The position numbers and the translations under genes are program-made. From Blepharisma stoltei (Eukaryota; Ciliophora; Heterotrichea; Heterotrichida; Blepharismidae), in NCBI GenBank assembly GCA_914767885.1, contig CAJZBQ010000040.1:496001-560000 (forward strand): DNA of 64,000 nt. The letters run 5' to 3'. The notes below the pieces were generated by a model, which worked only from the letters and a program-made list of their open reading frames with translations, did not search any database and was not told the origin of the DNA. Below, one piece after another: positions 1-10,344 of the stretch; positions within the stretch are counted from its first letter, which is position 1, and each line of letters opens with the position of its first letter.

Positions 1-211
1 TAATAAAGGATTTTGGTTTTGCAAAGAGAAATGCGTAGAAGAAGATGAAGAAAAGCGAGAAAAAGAGCAAGCAATGATAAAAGCTACCAACGAAAAACGC
101 CACAATCAAGGAGGAAGTGTCACAAATAGCACGGAGTCTGAAGATTTCGTTGTAATTGATCCAATAACAGGAGATCCTATCAGCGAACATGCAGAATCCT
201 CCCAGGCGTAA
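1..211 (+). CDS. 3' end of an unidentified protein
   Basis: The window opens inside an open frame (codons begin at base 2) that runs about 69 codons to a TAA at 209-211. The visible C-terminus is hydrophilic and charged: a KEKCVEEDEEKREKEQ stretch, then a Ser/Thr/Glu-rich segment ending in SEHAESSQA. I see no domain, and the 5' part lies outside the window. Coding status rests on the open frame, the amino-acid composition and the abrupt change to AT-rich spacer after the stop. Family unknown. Confidence 0.55.
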   Translation, partial: NKGFWFCKEKCVEEDEEKREKEQAMIKATNEKRHNQGGSVTNSTESEDFVVIDPITGDPISEHAESSQA

Positions 212-292
212 ATTTCTTTGAAATAAAATTAAAATTGTGTGTTGCCTTTGCTAGGTAAGAAAATCTTTTAAAACCACTAATCATTATTAGAA

Positions 293-838
293 ATGGTGCT
301 AATCTCTGAAGTCTATAGGTACCTCTTATCCCCAGTTGAAAAGACCTTAAAAACATGGGAAGGAAAACAAGGCATGAAAGGAAAACTCGGCAGATGGTTC
401 AGAATAGGCAGAGTCCCATTACCAATTATTGAAAGCTGGGGGAGAGTCTTCAATACTTTGTACATGATGATTTATACAATGACTCAACGTCCATGGGGTC
501 CTCTCTACAAAAGGCTATTTGAAATGGACATGCACCCAGGTAAATTCTACTACATCTTTGCAAGACACCGTTTAATCCTCTTTTTCTGGTTCGGTCACAG
601 CTTCATTTATGACTACAACATGATGTCTTCGATGAAAAACAACTCTGATCACTTGGCTTATTTCAATGCCAAATATTCAAGAAAATTCCCTAGAAATACA
701 CTCAATTGGAGAACATCTGCTCACTACTTGGAAATTAGCCGCATTTACACGGTAGAAATGATCAAGAAGTTAGCTGTCATTGAGCAAGAGTTGGCAGAAG
801 AGCATAGAAGACAGAAAGCCATTGCTCTGATTAACTAA
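293..838 (+). CDS. Small membrane-associated protein, function unknown
   Basis: Uninterrupted 181-aa frame, ATG at 293 and TAA at 836-838. The protein is basic and aromatic-rich. One hydrophobic stretch around residues 86-106 (FYYIFARHRLILFFWFGHSF) could span a membrane, and a charged helix rich in Glu and Arg lies near the C-terminus. Size, basicity and aromatic content would suit a lineage-specific mitochondrial inner-membrane subunit, but that is inference; I do not recognise the family. No IES or intron is needed. Confidence 0.7.
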   Translation: MVLISEVYRYLLSPVEKTLKTWEGKQGMKGKLGRWFRIGRVPLPIIESWGRVFNTLYMMIYTMTQRPWGPLYKRLFEMDMHPGKFYYIFARHRLILFFWFGHSFIYDYNMMSSMKNNSDHLAYFNAKYSRKFPRNTLNWRTSAHYLEISRIYTVEMIKKLAVIEQELAEEHRRQKAIALIN

Positions 839-927
839 GAGTTAGTTTCTAGAAATAAATCGCATTTATATGCTAAAAGCTAAAAATGGGCTTTTAGGAA
901 AATTAAATTTTATAATCAACGTAATGT

Positions 928-3608
928 CTAAAGTGTTTTTGTGGGTTTAATGTTGAGAAATATATTAAGGAATTCCTCATAGGTGATTTTGTCAGTACGT
1001 CTTTTTCCTATTTCGTATAACATTTGCTCGATCCCCTTGTTACCAAGCTTATGGCCTTGACGGCTTAGTGCTTCTTCAATATCAGTTGCTGTGATAAAGC
1101 CTTTTCGTTCCACATCAAAATGCATAAAAGTAAGCCAAATTATTTCTTCTTGTAAGCTTAATTTTGAAGAAAGAGTGGCTGCGAGAAACTCACTATAATT
1201 AAGTGTGCCATTTCGGTCTACATCTATTGATTGAATCAACTCATCAATTTCTTTTTGGGCTAAATGCCAGCTCGAATTTTTAAGAGATTCACTCAATAAT
1301 TGTATAGAAATAACACCATTTTTGTATTGATCTAAACTGAGAAAAGATTCATTAAGTTCTTTAAGCTCGTGTATAGATAAATGTTTAATAAGAATCATCA
1401 AAGCTTCTTTTTGGAACAAAGAAATTTTTCTGTAATCCTGCAAAGCTTTCAACATTCCTGCATCTATTGAAAATTTGATAGGAGACTGAGAAATGAACCA
1501 CGGATGTGCTAAGGCTTCTGATGCCGATAATCTTTTAGCAGGATCTACACACATTAGCCGTTGTATAAGATTTCTTGCTTCAGGAGAGATATTGTTTCAA
1601 ATTTCATCCTTCATTTGGTACTTTCCTATTAAAATCTGTCTGAAAATTTCAGATTGAGTATCTGAAAAAAATGGTAGATCTCCAGACATCATAGTATACA
1701 TTATGATCCCTACACTTCATAAATCACATTTGTTGCTATATGAGCCTGATAAAACTTCAGGTGCAATATAATATGGTGTGCCCACTTTCGAATGCAAATT
1801 TTTAAACTTTTTCCCAAATTTATTCGAAAGACCAAAGTCAACCAATTTTAGTTCAGCATCTTTATCGTCGGATTCAAATAAAAAATTTTCTGGTTTTATG
1901 TCTCTATGGACAATATTATTTAAATGCAAGTGATTTACTGCCATTAGAATTTTCTTTGACTCCCCCCATCCATATCGAATAATTTTAAATCTATATTGTG
2001 ATATAATCACTCCTCATATCCTAATGTGAGTTTAACATATTTACTAATATACTAAAACTCTACTTCTTGTGGTGAAGCATATAAAATTTTATCCCTGAAA
2101 AATTAAATACTAATTAATAAAATTATTTTAATGAATTTTCCTAATACCTGATCGAATGATTCCCATCAGTTCAATTAAGGTTGATATAAGGAGTAAGAGG
2201 AATTTTGACTGATTTTCATCAAAATGGCCAGCTTCGATTATTTTTGCAAATAATTCCCCACCAGAACAATATTCCATAACGATATATATAAATTTTTCAT
2301 CTTCATAAGTTTCTATAAGCCGTATTCATTCTAATATAAAATCGTAATTCCTAACTCAAAACCATACTTATACTTTTTTAAAAATATAAAATATGGTAGA
2401 GATAGGTATTTAAAAGCTATTTGGTCAAGCACAGGTAGCAACCCTACACCCCCCCACCCCCCCCACCCCCCCTAAAAGTGGTACCCCCACCCCCCTTTTT
2501 TTAATGGTACCCCCCCCCACCCCCCCTAAAAAATGGCACCCCCACCCCCCCCCCCTTAATATAGCATAAATATATGACAAATGCCAATTTAGAGCAGACG
2601 TAATAAATAAATTATTATTTTAAATATTCAAAATTACTGATTTATACAATATCCACATAGCGTAGCACAATCGATTAAGGAGTAGGTGGAATGAGGTGAG
2701 AATTTCCTATAACTACTAAGCACACCACATATAAAAAATTTGTTAGTGAGCATAATAATGATCTTTGGTATTAATTAGCAATATATCCTGCATATATTTA
2801 TGAACTTTGTGGAATAATGGCTAAAAGTCGAATTAGAGATCCAAAAGTAAAACTGACAATAGCAAATACTATTTTTTATTACCATTATTGAATCCTGTTA
2901 CCAATTCAGTCCTGCAATCCTTGTACAATGGACATTAGGTTAGCTTTAATGTATGAATCAATAAATTTAATGCAATTTATTGTGTTGTGCTTGGCTCATT
3001 TAATAATTAAATGCCATTATCTATATCTTTGGCATTATATTTATAAATATCAAAAGCAAATTTAATATATTTTCTAATTAATTGCTAATTAATTTAAATT
3101 TATTAATTAATCATAAATATAAAGTAATTTGTGGACTTAATTTATCAATATAGTGTTTGAATTGGGTTATATTTAATTTATTTTGCTTGTTTCCTATCAA
3201 TTACATCTATAGAATAAACCCGAGAGGGGGGTGGGGGTGCCATCTGTGAAAGGGGGGGTGGGGGTACCATTTTTAGGGGGGGTAGGGTTGCTACCTTTGC
3301 TTGACCAGCTATTTCCCAAAGAATATAATATTTGGATGATCTACTTGGACTAATATTTCAATTTCAGTCCGAAGTCTGTCAGAGTTATATGAAATTGACG
3401 ACTTTGGAATAGACTTTATTGCTACTTTTGAATTTGTCCCTATGAATGTAGCTATTCTGACTATTCCAAAGTGACCGCTGCCAATAATTTGTCCGAATTT
3501 ATAAATTGATCTAATAGGCACTTGGCATAAAGATGTTGTCACAATTTTACTTATAGTTAACGAATTCTTAGGCTTGACTTGTTTTTTGCTAGGAATGCAC
3601 AAGCCCAT
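928..3608 (-). CDS. Calcium-dependent protein kinase (CDPK), interrupted by two IESs
   Basis: CDPKs phosphorylate Ser/Thr targets when calcium binds their C-terminal EF-hands. I start at 3608 because the protein then begins MGLCIPS, a typical N-myristoylation plus palmitoylation signal. Removing 1960-2208 and 2325-3325 leaves 1431 nt, 476 aa. The kinase domain has GSGHFG, the VAIK lysine, HPNII joined to RLIETYEDE across the second IES, HRDIKPEN and DFG. In-frame TGAs encode Trp in CDLWSVG and DEIWNN. Four EF-hand regions follow: loop 2 (DVDRNGTLNYSE) is canonical, loop 3 is plausible, loops 1 and 4 are degenerate. The gene is unreadable without DNA removal. Kinase identity is very secure; the start is probable. 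Confidence 0.93.
1960..2208. mobile_element. Decayed family-B MITE / IES in the CDPK gene (249 bp)
   Basis: The insert starts CCCCCCATCC and carries a decayed family-B terminal motif (CCTGATCGAATGATT) near 2150. It is bounded by TTTGACT repeats (1955-1961 and 2204-2210). Removing one copy joins coding sequence as DENQSKKILMAVNHLH, which matches the expected kinase alpha-helix. The shared repeat contains TGA but no TA. The element's own right end may be at about 2195 (GGAGTAA). Confidence 0.8.
2325..3325. other. Composite 1001-bp TA-bounded IES in the CDPK gene
   Basis: TA dinucleotides at 2323-2324 and 3324-3325 bound this insert. Joining at TA gives HPNIIRLIETYED, the conserved kinase subdomain. 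A separate terminal-inverted-repeat transposon (2423-3306) lies nested inside, 98 bp from one boundary and 19 bp from the other, so the eliminated unit is larger than the transposon. Confidence 0.88.
2423..3306. mobile_element. hAT-like non-autonomous element, 884 bp, 8-bp TSD
   Basis: The two ends are inverted repeats: GGTCAAGCACAGGTAGCAAC at the left, and the complement of a near-identical GGTCAAGCAAAGGTAGCAAC at the right. The element is flanked by the 8-bp direct repeat AGCTATTT (2415-2422 and 3307-3314). Just inside each end are arrays of GGTACCCCCACCCCCC-type repeats. The interior is AT-rich with no transposase. An 8-bp TSD suits hAT-type elements (P and Merlin are alternatives); the superfamily is inference. 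Confidence 0.8.
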
Positions 3609-4188
3609 ATTTGCACCAATAGGTTTTATAATAATCGTGTAACATTCACCAAAAATGCGGTTCAAGAAGGGAGCTTTAATTATGACCCTTACTCCTTCCT
3701 TTTAAATGAAGCTAAAATCTGTTTCAATGAAGATGGTTTTATCTTTTTTAAAAACAAATTGATATAATTTTTTTCATTTTTTAAACAAAAATAATTAATA
3801 TAAATTGAATGCAATATTTTAATTTTAAAATTAGCTTTATAAATTATTAATACTAAAAAAATAATTCCTTCAGTGTATCGATTGTTTAATTAGCATTTTA
3901 CTTTCATTTCCACTAAAATAGGCTAAGCTATTTATATAAAAATTATTATTCTCATATATTAAAAGTTTAAAAAAATTAATTTCCAAAAAAATGCAAATTT
4001 ATCAATATTTATTCCGAATAAAGGAGGAATTAGTAAAGGCAAAAGATTGGGATATTTCTCTTTGATAAATTTTTTAATAAAGAAAAAGGGGTAATAATTA
4101 CCTGAAGGAGAATATTATTAATTTATTAAATAAAAATTATTGCCTTCGGGCTATTATGTTGTGCCATTAAAAATTATATTTATTATGA
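3609..4188. other. AT-rich intergenic spacer
   Basis: About 580 bp of AT-rich sequence between the CDPK start and the PLAC8-like gene. It has no supported gene, RNA or intact repeat. The two genes diverge from here, so it should hold both promoters, but I see no specific motif. Confidence 0.5.
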
Positions 4189-4858
4189 ATGAATGACTTT
4201 GAAGAAGCCCTATTTTCATGCAACAAGACTCCTGGATTATTCTGCGCTCTTGTACTGTTTTCATGTGTGGGAAGTCCTTGCTGTGTCCAAGGTCGACTAG
4301 TGTCAAGAGTTTGTAAATCAAATTTCGCTCTGCATTGCTTTCTCCCATGTGGATTAGGGTGTATTGGTGCAAATTAAATTTGATGAGCGAAAGTTCTTAG
4401 AATTCAATATAAATATTATGACATTTATAAAAAAAAAAATCTATTGGTGCCGCTTATAATAGAGGGAGGCTAACTTTACTTTATGAGTTAGCAAGCTTTT
4501 ACATTTTTATTATTTGAAAATCTCTAATATAATTAAAATATTTATGTTTTAAAAATATTGCTATATGAAAATAAATAGACTGCTCTAAAATAATCTATAT
4601 TGAAAAATTATAGACAAAATTTTTATGTAAAAATTATTTTTGCTTTCTTAAGGAGAAGTAAGAGAAAAATATTCTATGAGGACCGCATATCTATCCGACT
4701 GCTTTGTTCATCTTTGTTGTACAATCTGTGCCGTAAATCAAGAATTCCTTGAAGTACACAGGAGGCAAGGATCATCAATATTAGATGGAAGGCCATCGTT
4801 CAGGCCAAAGAAGTATTCATTCACACCAGAAGCGCCGATATTTCAGGGTGTATATTAA
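4189..4858 (+). CDS. PLAC8-like Cys-rich small membrane protein
   Basis: The PLAC8 (cornifelin/PCR) family comprises small Cys-rich membrane proteins linked to cell-size control and metal or calcium transport. Removing a 295-bp TA-bounded IES (4377-4671) leaves 375 nt, 124 aa. Part 1 has LFSCNKTPGLFC followed by SPCCVQGRLVS. Part 2 has the family's second hydrophobic Cys block (DCFVHLCCTICAVNQEFLEV). The junction reads GCIGANYSMRTAYLSDC, where the family has an Arg/Tyr-containing linker. ATG at 4189 gives a sensible N-terminus; stop TAA. Assignment rests on the Cys pattern alone. Confidence 0.72.
4377..4671. other. 295-bp TA-bounded IES in the PLAC8-like gene
   Basis: TA at 4375-4376 and 4670-4671. 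Excision keeps the frame and joins the two Cys-rich blocks. The interior is AT-rich, with a short G-rich stretch (AGAGGGAGGCTAAC) near 4462 that may be a MITE-end remnant. No clear terminal repeat. Confidence 0.65.
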
Positions 4859-4873
4859 TTAATTCCACACAAG

Positions 4874-5106
4874 TATAGCCCGTTCCCGGCTATAGATCGG
4901 GCTTAGCCCGATCTTTACCGGGAAACTTGGGGGTTGTCTCCGTCACTTTGAGGTGACGAGTCAACTCCCCGAGTTGGCAAGTAGCCGCTATATGGTGATT
5001 TGCCAACTCTGGGAGTTGACTCGTCACCTCAAAGTGACGGAGACAACCCCTCGAGTTTCCCGGCAAAGATCGGGCTAAGCCGGTCTATAGCCGGGAACGG
5101 GTTATA
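4874..5106. repeat. 233-bp near-perfect palindrome (fold-back element)
   Basis: Two arms of about 107 bp (4874-4980 and 4999-5106) are nearly exact reverse complements around an ~18-bp centre. The outer ends are TATAGCCCGTTCCCGG and its complement, with TA at both edges. It is far more GC-rich than its surroundings. The arms themselves contain smaller inverted repeats such as ATCGGGCTTAGCCCGAT. A fold-back MITE is the simplest reading; a transcript would form one long hairpin. Confidence 0.9.
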
Positions 5107-5499
5107 ATGCAGTAATGCTAAGGTATGATTTCAATAATTTATTTAAGGTTTTTAGAGAATAAAACTTTTGACTTCCATGTTGTAAGAATTTAATTATTCG
5201 CCTTATTATTGGTATCTTTATCTCATCATTAAACACAAAATATAGAAAATTTCGACTTTGCCAATGGTTTTTCATTAATTTTATCTTTGTTTCTACTCAG
5301 ATCTACTCCTTAAATTCACTAATAAGCTAATTTTTGATTATAATTCTTGCAATTCAAAAATATAATTTATTATAATTTTATAAAAATAATTTCAGCTTTA
5401 GACAGATTATTTGTTAAAGATTCATATATAAATTCATTAAATAAGGCTCAGTTCCTAATTTAGAATTATTATATAAATTATTCAATTAATTGATCGTAA

Positions 5500-5712
5500 C
5501 TCCATGTATGTGAGTAAGCAAAAAAATTAAGCTCGCCCACTGAGTTTTTTTATTAAACTTATATAAAAATTTATATCAAAATAAGATAATTAAATTTCAG
5601 AATTGTATATTTAACTTATAAAAATTATGCTTTAGAATGCAAGGTGTTTAAATTATATAGAATCAGCTAGAAATTTCATTATATTAATTATCACTATCTT
5701 TATAAAGATAAT
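5500..5712. mobile_element. Decayed family-A MITE core
   Basis: The stretch around 5620-5700 (ATGCTTTAGAATGCAAGG, then AGAATCAGCTAG and TTATCACTATC) follows, with many changes, the core seen in intact family-A elements such as 58900-59294. A possible worn end (GTGAGTAAGCAAAAAAA) is near 5510. The rest of 5107-5794 is AT-rich spacer with nothing else recognisable. Confidence 0.5.
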
Positions 5713-5794
5713 CTTGAGCTTTTGTCATAAAATAGAGATTTTCCAATGGTTTCGCTTGCTTAAGAAGGGAGACGTAAAAGTAATTACATATAAA

Positions 5795-6924
5795 ATGGCT
5801 CTTATACTATTTTTGATTTTTGCTGGGGTCCAAGGCTTTGAAGTTAATATCCAACCTAGAGGACAGCAATGCTTTGGCGAAGATCTCTCAAAAGGCACAC
5901 TTTATGTGGGAGAAGTCTCCCTTGCTGAGAAAAGGCCAGAACTCCGCCCACTCTCATACAGGGTTTTATTTAAAGATATTGCAACTATCGTTGAGAAAAA
6001 TAACGTAAATACAGACAAATTCAGCTTTACATCTACAGAAGAAGGGCCACACATGCTTTGCGTTGAAAATTCTGGACAATTTGCTACTTGGGTAAATGTA
6101 AAAATTATTACTGGAGCTGCTGCAAAAGATTATAGTGGGGTAGCTTCTACTAAAGACATAAAAGATTCTGAAAGAAAAATAGAATTAGTGAAGGAAAACG
6201 TTAGACAAATACATAAAGAACTGCAAAACGTTAGGGAGAGAGAAGAAGAAATGCGAGGATTAGGCTTAAAATTATTTAAAATCAGGCGTTAGCCATATTG
6301 GTGATGCAGTCACCAAATACCCCCCCATACAAGAGGTTCTACAGCTTTCGACTCCAGCCCAGAGGTCTGTGCTACTTCCTGTATCTCTGTCTCCTTCTTG
6401 CCTTGAGGCTTCAGTCTTGAGTGCTTATGGATTTCGGCGGCCCTACGACAGGCATTGGAGTGGCATAATTCCATAAATCCTTGGAGTCTGTCAGGTGCCA
6501 AATACTTCCTTCGACAGCTGCAGGAAAAATACTGCTCTGCTGTAAACTGGGCCGAAACCCCCAGTTTCTGGTAGAGGAATGCCAATGAGTCCTCAGATCA
6601 AAAAGAACGTTGTTGAGTAACTCCATTTCCAGCCACAGGAAAACAACCAAAAAGTGATCCGATACATATCTCTTAAGCTGCACTTGAATCTCGGCTAGAA
6701 GTCAGTCCCAGTTCGCCGTAGCTGTAAGGTCTTGACAGTTGCGCCAAGAGGGCAGGTTGACGTGTGTCACAATTTTAATGTATGAAGAAACTCGAGGAAC
6801 TAATGAAACAATCCACTCAAGAGTTGTCGCGTATTCAATCTTTACAATAATATTCTTGATTGCGTTAGCATTGATCCAGGTTTTGTATCTGAAAAGATTC
6901 TTTAAATCTAAGAAAATGATTTAG
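5795..6924 (+). CDS. p24/TMED family cargo receptor, split by a retroposon
   Basis: p24 (emp24/gp25L) proteins cycle between ER and Golgi in COPI/COPII vesicles as cargo adaptors. Deleting one target-duplication unit (539 nt) gives 196 aa, the usual size. I start at 5795 because this ATG opens a signal peptide (MALILFLIFAGVQG). A GOLD-domain region (QPRGQQCFGEDL to ENSGQFATWVNVKI) and a coiled coil (VRQIHKELQNVREREEEMR) follow. After the insertion come GTNETIHSRVVAYSIF, one transmembrane helix, and a short cytosolic tail with FFKSKKMI, which has the expected aromatic/dilysine sorting signals. Stop TAG. Confidence 0.9.
6260..6783 (-). mobile_element. SINE-like retroposon in the p24 gene (~524 bp)
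   Basis: Flanked by imperfect 15-bp repeats GAAGAAATGCGAGGA (6245-6259) and GAAGAAACTCGAGGA (6784-6798). On the minus strand the 5' end reads CATTAAAATTGTGAC, like other members that start AATAAAATGG. It shares the block AAGAGGGCAGG near 6750 with the 12307-12848 copy. Removing one repeat unit restores the conserved p24 sequence EEMRGTNE. The two repeat copies now differ at two bases, so the insertion is not very recent. Confidence 0.7.
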
Positions 6925-6975
6925 ATATAGGATAATTTTTCTATTTAAGAGTAATCATTTTTATTATTTGCATAA

Positions 6976-9536
6976 ATGGAAGGCCTAAGTAAAATTGAAG
7001 TGACAGTTAATGAAGTGTATTCCCCAAAAGAACTAAGTTCTTCTCTTATATGCAAAGTCTTCTTAAAAGATCAAGTTAAGTCAGTTCAAGTAAAATTCTA
7101 TTTAGCATCCGTTTAATTCCCCATTCATTTTTGATATCTTGAATCTTACTCAAGACGATATATTAATAGTTTCTTTAGAAGACTCAAGTCAAGAGTTGGC
7201 TTTTGCTGAAATTCGCATTGGAGATATTTTAAGCGACTTAAGAGGGTCAATTATGCAATGGGTAAAATTAATATCTCGCAAATCTCCATCTAATAGATTT
7301 CATCAACTTTATGAAGAATCAGAGCAGTCTTATAGGATTCAAGTCCAAATCAGCATAAGAAATTCTTCGGGAGTACAAGCTAGTACTAGCAATCAGCAAA
7401 AATCTACTACAAGGCTTGATTTAAATACTTCTCCTGAAGGAAACCAAGGATGCCCAAGATGCATGTATTTAGTAAGACTTGCTGAAAGCCAAACATATGA
7501 ACTCTTGGCTTTGGAAGAAAGTAAAAGCACATATTCTGACATAAAACAATTACTTAAAGATTACTACGCAAATGAGCAGCCAAGCTATTCCAGGCTTCTC
7601 TACTCAAACGCAGAAGAGCTAGGAATAGATTTGCCTATGCAGATGGGTCAGAAAGGCCCACAGGTATCAAAACAAGAAGCTGAGCATTTAAGAGAAGTCA
7701 TACTAGGGCTAAATGAAAAGCTTAAAGGCCTCCAAATTATGCAAGACGAAGTCCAACAAATAAGAAAGCAACTTCATGACAGCCAAGTAAATAGGCTAAT
7801 TTTGCAAGAAAGTGTAAGAAAAGCGACCTGCGAGTTAGAAGAAAAATGCAAGCAGCAAAGTGACAAGCACTCTCAATCAATTGAAGAAAGAGCTAAAGCT
7901 ATGCAGAATTTGCTTGACCAGCAGCATCTTTATAACCAGAAATGCTTGGAGCAAGATGAGTTAAATAGCAGCTTAGCAACATTAAATGCAAGCTTAAAAG
8001 AGCTAAAGGCTGAAGAATTTAACTATTTAACGATGAAAGAGCATATTTCCAGATTAGAGACTGAGCTCAAAGTCTCAGAAAATAAAAGAGACGAGCTAAG
8101 GTCAGAGTATCGAAATTCAATCCAACAATTCGAAAACCAAAAGAAAAAACAAATAGAAAATATCAATAGACTAAATGAAGAAAAAGCCCAACTATTGAAA
8201 GATATCAAAAACTTGCAAAGCCAGCTTTTTGATCAAAAAAATGTTAATGAGGAGCTCACTAAAGTGAATCTTGACTTAGAAAGCACCATAAAAGAATTGG
8301 AAGGGGAAATTAAAGTGCTGGAAGATGAAACGACAGAAATAAGTGAAGCAAGAAATATCGCTGAGAAAAAAGAAAATAAATGCATTTTCCTTCAAACAGA
8401 AATCCATAAGACTGCTAAGACTTTCGAAGAAGAATTAGCTGATATCTCAAGAATCAACCAAAATCTCCTCAAAGAGAAATCTGATGTAGTCAACACATTA
8501 AATGAATTAGAAAATATTCTAGAAAATAAGACTGAAGAAATCCAAGACTTGACACATACCAATTTCAATTTGATGAATAAAACAATTAACTTAGAACTCC
8601 AGCTCTGTTCTCAGCATGACCAAGAAAATATCCGACAAGCTCTGGAGCATCAGCTTAATATGAACGAAAATATAAAATCAATATTACTACAAGAACTTAA
8701 CCAACTCACTGAGTATCTAGAAAAACAAACCTCTGAATGCTTACTCCCCCCCCCCCCTCCGTGAGCGAACAAAACCATTAGAAAAATCACCATTTTTTGA
8801 CCAAAAACCCACCCTCCGTGAGTGAACAAAAATTTTTTTAATAGAAAAAATTTTAATGGAAAAAAAATTTTGATATATAAGTGATAATTAGTATAATGAA
8901 ATCTAGAGCTAATTCTGTTTTATTTTAAACAAATTGCGTTTTTAAAACATAAAATTTTGCAAATTAAATTAATATTTGCTTCCCAATTTTTGCAAATTAG
9001 GGATTTTTTAAATTTCGAAAAAAATATTTTTTATAAAATTTATATATAAATTTTTTTTTAAAAAAAAAAATTAACCCCCCTCCGTGAGTGAACAAAATTT
9101 TTTTGTTCGCTCACGGAGGGGGGGGGGGGAGTTAGCTCTTAGCAGGACAGTTGAAAGCTGCAAAAGAATGGTCGATGAAAAATGCATTGAAAAAGAAAAT
9201 ATGCAAAAAATAGTAGGTGATCTAAGACAAACAAGACCTCTTTATGTTACTGTGAAAGGAGATTTAATAGATGAGAAATTCGGAAGCGTGCTGAATGAAA
9301 GGAAAGACTGGTATGATCTAATGATCTATAGGAAAAACTCGGGGGTTTATAATATTGGAAGCAAAGAAGTTGGAATGAGCTTAAATGATAATCAGTTGAT
9401 GGTAAGGCTAGGCAAAGGTATAATGACAATTGAAGAATTTCTTAATACTTATATTCCTCTGGAGAAAAATAAAAAACAATTCTCCACTCCAGTTGTGATG
9501 AGGCAGCAAATAGCAATTCATGAAATCTCTCAATAA
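6976..9536 (+). CDS. C2-domain plus long coiled-coil protein
   Basis: One 16-nt intron (7090-7105) and one 391-bp MITE (8744-9134) must be removed, giving 2154 nt, 717 aa. The first ~110 residues resemble a C2 domain: IEVTVNEVYSPKEL, then HPFNSPFIFDILNLTQDDILIVSLED joined exactly across the intron. About 450 residues of heptad-rich coiled coil follow (roughly residues 200-650), then a ~130-aa charged tail. The MITE junction reads ECL joined to ALSRTVESCKRM. Without calcium-binding aspartates clearly in place, lipid binding is uncertain. A structural or centrosome/cilium-type coiled-coil role is possible but unproven. Stop TAA. Confidence 0.82.
7090..7105 (+). other. 16-nt spliceosomal intron
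   Basis: GTAAAATTCTATTTAG interrupts the C2-domain gene. Without splicing the frame hits TAA at once. With splicing, QVKSVQ joins HPFNSPFIFDIL, a good C2 beta-strand. The length of 16 nt fits the 15-16-nt introns known in heterotrich ciliates. Confidence 0.9.
8744..9134 (+). mobile_element. Family-A MITE (391 bp) in the coiled-coil gene
   Basis: TSD TTA (8741-8743 and 9132-9134). Termini are CTCCCC with a poly-C run. The motif CTCCGTGAGYGAACAAA occurs at 8757-8773 and again 57 bp in (8814-8830). At the right it occurs head-to-head (9080-9096 and inverted 9102-9118), making a short hairpin. The core is AT-rich. No coding capacity. Confidence 0.93.
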
Positions 9537-9691
9537 ATTTTATTTTAGTTGATAATAAGATACCCTTATTAATATTTTAATATGAATAGCTCTATAATAT
9601 CAAAGAAAGGCTACCTATTCTGTCAGTATACCGTATATTGTCCACAGTCTAGCTTATCTTAGCGTAATCTTAAATTCTAATAAATATCTAA

Positions 9692-10179
9692 CTCCCCCCA
9701 TCCTTGATCGAACGATTTTCATATCATGCAAATTTTTATATATAAAAATATATATTAGTTATCGAAAGCTTGGGAAGATGTACCTAATGAAGTTGTTTTC
9801 AGGGACTTTGAGACGACAGAAAGCTACGGAATCAACCATCCAAAGTGATTTAGTTATCAACCTAGGCTTAAAAACTCAATAATCTAAAAAATAGAGATTT
9901 TTTAAAATTTTAAAAAAAAAATTTAATTCAATAAGGAACAAATTAAAATTTATACAGTTTAAAGGGGTAACTAATAAATCAAAATATTAAAAATTGGTAT
10001 TTTTATGAAATTAATTCAATGTTTTGCTGTAAAAATAATTATTAAATGCTCTTAACCCTCTTATTTAAAAGTAAATAAAAAAAAATATAAATATATAAAA
10101 TTTTTTTCCCAAAAAATTGTTTTTTAATCCCCATCCTTGATCGAACGATGGCCGCTCGATCAAGGATTGGGGGGATTAA
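9692..10179 (+). mobile_element. Family-B MITE (intergenic)
   Basis: Starts CTCCCCCCATCCTTGATCG after TAA (9689-9691) and ends CGATCAAGGATTGGGGGGAT before TAA. The right end is head-to-head (CCTTGATCGAACGATGGCCG, then CTCGATCAAGG). The core contains AGACGACAGAAAGCT and ACCTAGGCTTAAAAACTCAA, also seen at 20495-21010 and 39428-39988. It fills most of the 9537-10344 spacer. Confidence 0.9.
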
Positions 10180-10344
10180 GATTAAATAAAAATGAAGATT
10201 TCTGAAAAACCTTAATTTTTTAATTGCCCCAATTATAATACTTAAAGCCTCCTAATGCTTGATACTTTCTTTTGGAAAAAACTCTATCAGTTCATATTTG
10301 TTTATTTGCTTCTAAATCTTTGAATTATAATAAAAAACATCAAG

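Noticed and set aside
2440-2560. C-rich tracts considered as telomere-like or CRISPR-like repeats.
   Set aside because: Units are irregular, lack spacers and are mirrored at the other end of the same element, so they are subterminal repeats of a transposon. Heterotrich telomere repeats would be more regular and terminal.
6310-6683. Two overlapping minus-strand frames in the retroposon inside the p24 gene.
   Set aside because: They lie wholly within a GC-richer SINE-like element, show no family similarity and are not repeated as frames in other copies.
9084-9160. Apparent N-terminus MSEQNFFVRSRRGGGE before the C-terminal part of the coiled-coil gene; the same peptide appears at 58708-58947.
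   Set aside because: It is the family-A MITE end read as protein. The real sequence continues from the exon before the MITE.
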